In this document: one piece after another, positions 56,465 to 64,000 of the stretch
How the letters are laid out: every line of letters begins with the position of its first letter
Position numbering within the stretch: the first letter of the stretch is position 1
Origin: Ampullaceana balthica
Taxonomy: Eukaryota > Mollusca > Gastropoda > Lymnaeidae
Assembly: GCA_944989445.1 (NCBI GenBank)
Contig: CALYLW010000015.1
Coordinates: 1,664,124-1,728,123 of the forward strand
Reading direction: 5' to 3'
Length of the DNA: 64,000 bases
Position numbers and translations under genes: made by a program
Notes under the pieces: generated by a model
Databases searched by the model: none
Seen by the model: only the letters and a program-made list of their open reading frames with translations
What the model was told of the DNA's origin: nothing

Positions 56465-57145
56465 CTGTATAGCCGGTCGGGTCCTTAGCCACATGTTCAT
56501 CCATTCTGTTGCTAAAATCGTAAGAAAAGCCAACAAGAGTCTGTATTAAAAGATTCAAATTATTCTAAAAGCTCCACGCCATTCAATCTACAAAAAAAAA
56601 TGTTTTATTTTTTTAATTTTAAAATATTTTTTTAGAGATTCCAAACATTCTGCTGGAACAGCACACATACCCAGATACTCACACACAGATACCCACACAA
56701 CTCTATCAATAGCCATCCCCACACATCAACGGGCCACGCGCCACACTCACCTAAGACTCCCGGCGTCCGTTGAGCCATGTACAGTCACAATTTGTTTCAA
56801 TTCATTCAAGCCGTGTCTCTGAGACTACAAGCCACTTAGAAGGCATTGTCCGAAACCTCAGGTCTGCCCTCCGTCCTCCGACACTGGCCATTGTGGTTGG
56901 AGTGCGTTGGAAAAGTGGGTGGGGAATGGTGATGTGGGGGATGTTATGTTCGGCAGTTTAATTTCAAGATGGATTTAATCTACCAACATGAACATCAGTG
57001 GGTCCGTCTACCGACTATTGTCAATTCTTAGACGATTTAAAAAAAAATCTTCGTGCCCGTCAGTACATGGGCGTGACTAAAGGAGGGCAAATCCAGATTC
57101 GGTATCAACGTTTTTGCAAGTCTCAATTAGTCGTGGAAAAATTGA
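56465..57145. other. Unique sequence
   Basis: No gene recognised. Confidence 0.45.
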
Positions 57146-57146
57146 C

Positions 57147-57690
57147 ATTTTATAGTTGGCATTGACCCATTGCTTTAAGTCGACCTATTAAAGGCATGTG
57201 TGTAGGTGTGTGTGTGTGTTTTATTTTATAGTTGGCATTGACCCATTGCTTTAAGTTGACCTATTAAAGGCATGTGTGTAGGTGTGTGTGTGTAGGTGTG
57301 TGTGTGTGTGTAGGTGTGTGTGTAGGTGTGTGTGTGTGTAGGTGTGTGTGTGTGTTTTATTTTATAGTTGGCATTGACCCATTGCTTTAAGTTGACCTAT
57401 TAAAGGCATGTGTGTAGGTGTGTGTGTGTGTGTAGGTGTGTGTGTAGGTGTGTGTGTGTTTTATTTTATAGTTGGCATTGACCCATTGCTTTAAGTTGAC
57501 CTATTAAAGGCATGTGTGTAGGTGTGTGTGTGTGTAGGTGTGTGTGTAGGTGTGTGTGTAGGTGTGTGTGTGTGTGTAGGTGTGTGTGTAGGTGTGTGTG
57601 TGTGTGTTTTATTTTATAGTTGGCATTGACCCATTGCTTTAAGTTGACCTATTAAAGGCATGTGTGTAGGTGTGTGTGTGTGTGTGTGTG
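57147..57690. repeat. Compound repeat: conserved ~57-bp unit alternating with variable (GT)n/TAGG spacers, 5 copies
   Basis: ATAGTTGGCATTGACCCATT then GCTTTAAGTTGACCTATTAAAGGCATG starts near 57150, 57225, 57360, 57465 and 57613. The copies are nearly identical while intervening GTGTGTAGGTGTGTG spacers range from about 15 to 95 bp. Confidence 0.95.
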
Positions 57691-57739
57691 TTTTATTTCT
57701 ACGAAGTATAAACACTGACTGATACATGATCGTGTCAAT

Positions 57740-57985
57740 AATAACTCACCCAATCATATGTCCACTTAATGGATTGTTTGAATAAATCGCAATCATATGG
57801 CCACTTAATGGATTGTTTAAATTAATCCCGGGATGCCATGTGCAGTGCTACTAATAAGTGATAACTGAATGATTGAAGACAGATCTATTTAACATGTCGT
57901 TGATTGTGTTAGTTACATAAAGTGATAACTGAATGATTGAAGACATATCTATTTAACATATCGTTGATTGTGTTGGTTACATTGG
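57740..57985. repeat. Two adjacent direct duplications
   Basis: CAATCATATG(T/G)CCACTTAATG occurs at 57752 and 57790. AAGTGATAACTGAATGATTG occurs at 57856 and 57919 (63-bp spacing). Confidence 0.9.
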
Positions 57986-58029
57986 GAGTTGTGCTTAGTG
58001 GAAGGTCGTCTGCTGGTTGTAATCAGAAC

Positions 58030-58170
58030 TTGGCTCATATAAACAAACACGTTGATAGTCGGGATATTTCATCGTGGCTCATATAGACCAACACGTTGAT
58101 AGTCGGGATATTTCATCGTGGCTCATATAGACCAACACGTTGATAGTCGGGATTATTTCATGGTGGCTCA
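58030..58170. repeat. ~45-bp tandem repeat, 3 copies
   Basis: TGGCTCATATAGACCAACAC then GTTGATAGTCGGGATATTTCATCG; the first copy has AAACAAAC. Confidence 0.93.
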
Positions 58171-58411
58171 TTTTAATGACAAAGTTTTAAGGGGTGATAA
58201 TTCTGTCATTTTTTTTCTTTTTGTTTGGTGCTATCTAATTAAGAATTAATTTGACTAATGGCATTAATTAAAGGAAAAGTCTAATAATTTTTTTATCATT
58301 ATATAAATCATTAAAGAAATAACATGTCGACATATTCCCATGCCATTTTTTCCATTATTCCATACATTCCGTATCGGTCACATTAGCCCACTTTTTATAT
58401 TAGACTACTAG

Positions 58412-58670
58412 ATTCTGCCTGTGGCGCCCACATTTTTTAGGGCGCCTACGGTGCCAACCTTTTTCAAAAGCCCAACTAACTTGTCCTTTTTTGATAAATA
58501 CGAAATATTAAACTTTCTGAAATGTACGCAAATTATTTAATAATAAGGGTTGTAGGGCGCCTACGGCGCCCACTTTGTTTTTTGTCAAAAGCCCAAGTAA
58601 CTTATCCTTGTTTGATAAATAAGAAATATTAAAATTCCTGGAATGTACACAAAGTATTTTACAATTAACC
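58412..58670. repeat. ~125-bp duplication headed by GGGCGCCTACGG hairpins
   Basis: GGCGCCTACGGTGCC at 58441 and GGCGCCTACGGCGCC at 58557 each lead into TTTTTCAAAAGCCCAACTAA / TTGTCAAAAGCCCAAGTAAC and TTTGATAAATA(C/A)GAAATATT. GGGCGCC-TAC-GGCGCCC is a perfect hairpin in the second copy. Probably a dispersed repeat. Confidence 0.85.
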
Positions 58671-58994
58671 ATATCAAATCCTCTTTTTACATAGTTCCCT
58701 TTTCCAAAATTAAAATATGAGCTAAAACAATGACGTCATATAATATTTTTTTACAGTGCATTTTTAATTTATAATAATCTTGCGCACCGATGCACACCTT
58801 GTATTTTAAAATATAGGATCAAATAATGACGTCATATTAAATATTTGTACAGTGCTAATCACCACACGATTTTTCAACTGCTATAGACTGTTGTACATCG
58901 TTCCTCAGCGTTCCACATCCGTACATCCAACAGTGAGTGAATGACTTGGGCTTTTATATTATTTATAATTTACTGGATTTCGGCCTTCTTCCAA

Positions 58995-59510
58995 GCTAAC
59001 TTTCGCCATCGAGTGTCTTCACAGTTGTTGTTGCCTCACGATCGAATGTCTTCACAGTTGTTGTTGCCTCACCATCGAATGTCTTCACCAATTGTTGTTG
59101 CCTCACCATCGAGTGTCATCGCCAGTTCTAGTTGCCTCACCATCGAATGTCTTCACAGTTGTTGTTGCCTCACGATCGAATGTCTTCACAGTTGTTGTTG
59201 CCTCACCATCGAATGTCTTCACCAGTTTTTGTTGCCTCACCATCGAGTGTCATCGCCGGTTCTAGTTGCCTCACCATCGAATGTCTTCACAGTTGTTGCC
59301 TCACCATCGAGTGTCTTCACCAGTAATAGTTGCCTCACCATCGAGTGTCTTCACCAGTATTAGTTGCCTCACCATCGATTGTCTTCACAGTTGTTGTTGC
59401 CTCACCATCGAGTGTCTTCACAGTTGCTGTTGCCTCACCATCGAGTGTCTTCACAGTTGTATTTGCCTCACCATCGAGTGTCTTCACCCGTTGTATTTGC
59501 CTCAACAATC
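58995..59510. repeat. ~30-33-bp minisatellite, about 16 copies
   Basis: Unit TTGCCTCACCATCGAATGTC then TTCACAGTTGTTG. Variants ATCGAGTG and CACCAGT(T/A)(T/A) recur in blocks; positions 59020-59130 and 59145-59260 carry the same variant order (a ~120-bp block duplication). Confidence 0.95.
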
Positions 59511-59514
59511 TTAG

Positions 59515-60390
59515 TTCGCGTTGCACTTCAAATTCTCTCAGTCTATCTCCACGAACCTCTCAGCCAGCCACCCATAGCAAGCAACCTTCCGAGTATTTCC
59601 AGGAAATACTTATGTTCCAAGAAGTGGTACCCAGCTTCATAGTTGTGACGTCAGCTCTTTTTCACCTTCCCCCCTCCCCCATCCTTGACCGTATGTCAAG
59701 TTGTAGGTTTTTTAAAAAATTGTTTATTTTTTAAGTACTATTTTCTCTAATACAGAAAAGCTTACGTCTTTTTGTTGAGATCTTTGTGTTGTAGCCTAAA
59801 CAAGTTTACTGTGATCGTTGGCCAAAGATTGGCCAATATCCGCGAGGAGTTTGTTCCCCTGTGCGATATCAAATTGAATATAGAGCCAAGTAGTTCTCTC
59901 CCACTCATCACAAGTTGTCTGTCCTTTTCTGCTGTTACAACATTTAGGAGTGGAACATTTACTACAGGTGTGTTGGCCTTACCAGCAATGACGTCTTGTA
60001 GCTTGACCTCTCTGTCACATGAAAGATGAAAAATGTGGGTGGGTGGGGGGTACCTTGTGACAGTCCAGGCAACAAAAACTGGCCACGAGGAGATCAATGA
60101 CCACACCCTGAAAATGGCTGTTTACATCCGAGATCAACCGGTGCTGGACTGCCCGAGCGTTGATGGAGGGCTAATCTTGTTATGAATCATGTACGCTGTT
60201 TAACTGTACAAGTGTCAATGGTTGTGTTCACGGCGGTTTGGGGAGGGGGGTTAAATGTGGAGTGATGAGCGGAAATAAAACCTGGAATTTAAATATTGTT
60301 ATCGGAGAGCAAGAACACTTCCTAGGACTTTTGACACCGTCGCTGTGTCAAGTTTGTGTTAGTTTACAACCGTTTGCGTCGTCACGGTCA
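59515..60390. other. Unique sequence including a cysteine-rich minus frame (59796-59990)
   Basis: On minus, a frame closed by TAG at 59796-59798 contains CSKCSTPKCCNSRKGQTTC, giving a C-x2-C-x4-CC-x8-C spacing followed by about 38 residues. An in-frame TAA precedes it by about 8 codons. It could be a decayed zinc-finger-bearing transposase tail or chance; I cannot name a family. Confidence 0.3.
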
Positions 60391-60391
60391 C

Positions 60392-60630
60392 ATGGACACA
60401 TCTAAGATCATGGACACACTATCTAAGATCATGGACATACTATCTAAGTTCATTGACACACTATCTAAGATCATGGACACACTATCTAAGATCATGGACA
60501 CACTATCTAAGATCATGGACACACTATCTAAGATCATGGACACACTATCTAAGATCATGGACACACTATCTAAGATCATGGACACACTATCAAATATCAT
60601 GGACACACTATCTAAGATCATGGACACACT
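60392..60630. repeat. 21-bp minisatellite, about 11 copies
   Basis: Unit ATCATGGACACACTATCTAA plus G; open frames on both strands follow from the 21-bp length. Confidence 0.97.
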
Positions 60631-60634
60631 TCCA

Positions 60635-61040
60635 GTTGACATTTTTAGTGTCAGCATGTGCAGTATCGTAACATTAAAAGTGCATCCATCAAAATATTTT
60701 ATTGTAGCGTAAAAAAAATTTATATCTAAAAATGCTTTTTATAATCAATTTTTTATTTTATTTTTATTTAGTGTACAATGTATTTGGGAATCTCGCCATT
60801 TTATTTTTTTAACGAACTTTTTATGAACTTGCCATCTTGTCTGTCAGGAACGAATCTTAGAATTGAATTTTAACCCACTTTCGGTTGTTCATTAGCTTTG
60901 AATTTCGCCACAGTTACATTTATACGAGGACAATAGAGATGGGGCCCATATGCTGCTCACACTCGTTTTTTTAAAATAATTTTGTCATTGGTTGCTATTT
61001 TTAAATCCTTTATATTAACTCGTGGTGTCTGCGGCGGACC
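60635..61040. other. Unique AT-rich sequence
   Basis: No gene recognised. Confidence 0.45.
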
Positions 61041-61067
61041 TTGCTTGCTTGCTTGCTTGCTTGCTTG
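61041..61067. repeat. (CTTG)n microsatellite
   Basis: About seven uninterrupted units. Confidence 0.96.
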
Positions 61068-61079
61068 TCGCCAAAACTT

Positions 61080-61440
61080 TTGATCGATTTTTAACCCACT
61101 TGCTCGCAAGATAGCGAGCTGAAATTTTGCAGGCAGTTTCGTACCGATGATAAAAACAATGTATCAAAATTTCAGATCGATCGCATGTACCGTAATTAAA
61201 TTATTGATTTTTTAGATTATTTTTTTTATTCCTATGTATCATGCTATTTTTTGAGATAGAGCGTCGCGGTGCGTATTATATTGAACAACCTTTCTGTCGC
61301 GCAATAAGGTGCGTATTTTATTGACAGCTCTTTTTATAAACATATTCCTGATCGGTGCGTATTATATTAAACATGTTTTACGACACAACTTCAATTTTGT
61401 AATTCTGGATGGTCTGGCGCTGCGTATTATAATGAACATT
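61080..61440. repeat. Possible dispersed repeat with irregular GGTGCGTATTATATTGAACA copies
   Basis: A hairpin GCTCGC-AAGATA-GCGAGC lies at 61102-61119. The phrase GGTGCGTATTATATTGAACA or a close variant recurs near 61270, 61310, 61357 and 61420, at 40-65-bp spacing. Layout suggests an old tandem or transposon-derived region. Confidence 0.6.
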
Positions 61441-61775
61441 CTTTTAGTTACTTCTCGTACATAAAGGATTTATAGTCAAAAACTTGGTTTTTTTACGGGT
61501 TGTTTTTTTTAGATGAACTTTGTGAATGTTCTATTATTGGGCTGATGTAAGCGCGAGGGAGAAGTGCTGCTGCATTTTGGTCTATTTAATAATGGTTGTG
61601 AATCAATGCGAGTGAGAGTTGAAATGTCGGATGTCCATTCGTTTGTGACGTATGTGTGAGAGAACGCAGATGCAGTCTTAATAAAATGAACCAAAAAACT
61701 TTTTTTAAAAAAAAGATGAGGCCCAGCTGCAGTGAGGAATGTAGAATCTTGCATGAAAAGCAGAAAATAATTTTT

Positions 61776-64000
61776 TAGTCACAAACTAAGTAGTCACAAA
61801 CTAAGTAGTCACAAACTAAGTAGTCACAAACTAAGTAGTCACAAACTAAGTAGTCACAAACTAAGTAGTCACAAACTAAGTAGTCACAAACTAAGTAGTC
61901 ACAAACTAAGTAGTCACAAACTAAGTAGTCACAAACTAAGTAGTCACAAACTAAGTAGTCACAAACTAAGTAGTCACAAACTAAGTAGTCACAAACTAAG
62001 TAGTCACAAACTAAGTAGTCACAAACTAAGTAGTCACAAACTAAGTAGTCACAAACTAAGTAGTCACAAACTAAGTAGTCACAAACTAAGTAGTCACAAA
62101 CTAAGTAGTCACAAACTAAGTAGTCACAAACTAAGTAGTCACAAACTAAGTAGTCACAAACTAAGTAGTCACAAACTAAGTAGTCACAAACTAAGTAGTC
62201 ACAAACTAAGTAGTCACAAACTAAGTAGTCACAAACTAAGTAGTCACAAACTAAGTAGTCACAAACTAAGTAGTCACAAACTAAGTAGTCACAAACTAAG
62301 TAGTCACAAACTAAGTAGTCACAAACTAAGTAGTCACAAACTAAGTAGTCACAAACTAAGTAGTCACAAACTAAGTAGTCACAAACTAAGTAGTCACAAA
62401 CTAAGTAGTCACAAACTAAGTAGTCACAAACTAAGTAGTCACAAACTAAGTAGTCACAAACTAAGTAGTCACAAACTAAGTAGTCACAAACTAAGTAGTC
62501 ACAAACTAAGTAGTCACAAACTAAGTAGTCACAAACTAAGTAGTCACAAACTAAGTAGTCACAAACTAAGTAGTCACAAACTAAGTAGTCACAAACTAAG
62601 TAGTCACAAACTAAGTAGTCACAAACTAAGTAGTCACAAACTAAGTAGTCACAAACTAAGTAGTCACAAACTAAGTAGTCACAAACTAAGTAGTCACAAA
62701 CTAAGTAGTCACAAACTAAGTAGTCACAAACTAAGTAGTCACAAACTAAGTAGTCACAAACTAAGTAGTCACAAACTAAGTAGTCACAAACTAAGTAGTC
62801 ACAAACTAAGTAGTCACAAACTAAGTAGTCACAAACTAAGTAGTCACAAACTAAGTAGTCACAAACTAAGTAGTCACAAACTAAGTAGTCACAAACTAAG
62901 TAGTCACAAACTAAGTAGTCACAAACTAAGTAGTCACAAACTAAGTAGTCACAAACTAAGTAGTCACAAACTAAGTAGTCACAAACTAAGTAGTCACAAA
63001 CTAAGTAGTCACAAACTAAGTAGTCACAAACTAAGTAGTCACAAACTAAGTAGTCACAAACTAAGTAGTCACAAACTAAGTAGTCACAAACTAAGTAGTC
63101 ACAAACTAAGTAGTCACAAACTAAGTAGTCACAAACTAAGTAGTCACAAACTAAGTAGTCACAAACTAAGTAGTCACAAACTAAGTAGTCACAAACTAAG
63201 TAGTCACAAACTAAGTAGTCACAAACTAAGTAGTCACAAACTAAGTAGTCACAAACTAAGTAGTCACAAACTAAGTAGTCACAAACTAAGTAGTCACAAA
63301 CTAAGTAGTCACAAACTAAGTAGTCACAAACTAAGTAGTCACAAACTAAGTAGTCACAAACTAAGTAGTCACAAACTAAGTAGTCACAAACTAAGTAGTC
63401 ACAAACTAAGTAGTCACAAACTAAGTAGTCACAAACTAAGTAGTCACAAACTAAGTAGTCACAAACTAAGTAGTCACAAACTAAGTAGTCACAAACTAAG
63501 TAGTCACAAACTAAGTAGTCACAAACTAAGTAGTCACAAACTAAGTAGTCACAAACTAAGTAGTCACAAACTAAGTAGTCACAAACTAAGTAGTCACAAA
63601 CTAAGTAGTCACAAACTAAGTAGTCACAAACTAAGTAGTCACAAACTAAGTAGTCACAAACTAAGTAGTCACAAACTAAGTAGTCACAAACTAAGTAGTC
63701 ACAAACTAAGTAGTCACAAACTAAGTAGTCACAAACTAAGTAGTCACAAACTAAGTAGTCACAAACTAAGTAGTCACAAACTAAGTAGTCACAAACTAAG
63801 TAGTCACAAACTAAGTAGTCACAAACTAAGTAGTCACAAACTAAGTAGTCACAAACTAAGTAGTCACAAACTAAGTAGTCACAAACTAAGTAGTCACAAA
63901 CTAAGTAGTCACAAACTAAGTAGTCACAAACTAAGTAGTCACAAACTAAGTAGTCACAAACTAAGTAGTCACAAACTAAGTAGTCACAAACTAAGTAGTC
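61776..64000. repeat. 15-bp satellite-like array, ~148 perfect copies, continues past the window
   Basis: Unit TAGTCACAAACTAAG. Every row from 61801 to the end repeats in exact 60-base register with no substitution or indel visible in 2.2 kb. ACT..AGT forms a short interrupted palindrome. Two frames without stops exist (SHKLS on plus, LVCDY on minus) but there is no start codon inside the unit. Confidence 0.98.

Noticed and set aside
1..64000. Endogenous viral element or LTR retrotransposon
   Set aside because: I saw no reverse transcriptase, integrase, protease or long terminal repeat motifs on either strand; a profile search would be decisive.

Overview
The window looks like intronic and intergenic DNA from an animal nuclear genome, probably a mollusc or other lophotrochozoan. 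The animal assignment rests on GT-AG spliced exons of a neuropeptide-type GPCR, eukaryotic hAT elements with 8-bp target duplications, a tRNA-like element with pol III boxes and an absence of packed ORFs. The mollusc guess is inference only.

Coding content is very low. The only convincing gene is a minus-strand rhodopsin-class GPCR. Its first coding exon (9767-9934) encodes a glycosylatable extracellular N-terminus. The next exon (5621-5811) encodes TM1 and TM2 and resembles the myosuppressin/DMSR-type FMRFamide-related peptide receptors. The exons join in phase 0 and the second ends in phase 2, so the rest of the receptor should lie beyond the left edge. Nearly all long open frames elsewhere are artefacts of tandem repeats whose unit lacks stops.

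The dominant content is minisatellite DNA: by my hand tally over 70 arrays covering roughly 40% of the window. Large ones are 31 bp x ~43 (3829-5161), 24 bp x ~88 inside the GPCR intron (7211-9321), 50 bp x 17 (24617-25463), 19 bp x ~62 (44745-45935), 20 bp x ~44 (50905-51780) and a strikingly uniform 15-bp array running off the right end (61776-64000). Several units carry a recognisable motif: a splice donor (9564-9760), forkhead sites (7211-9321, 38690-39507), cAMP-response elements (50093-50380, 54440-54835) and perfect or hairpin palindromes (33893-34160, 37985-38600, 40131-40371).

Transposon remnants are a hAT MITE with perfect 8-bp target duplications (15553-16861), an old hAT with a decayed ZBED-type transposase (40629-43550) into which three minisatellites have grown, a TA-flanked MITE (21821-22161), and a tRNA-like element next to a family of hairpin repeats (29714-30527). 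An interstitial telomere-like tract lies at 44508-44592. Remaining stretches are unique, AT-rich and without recognisable genes.
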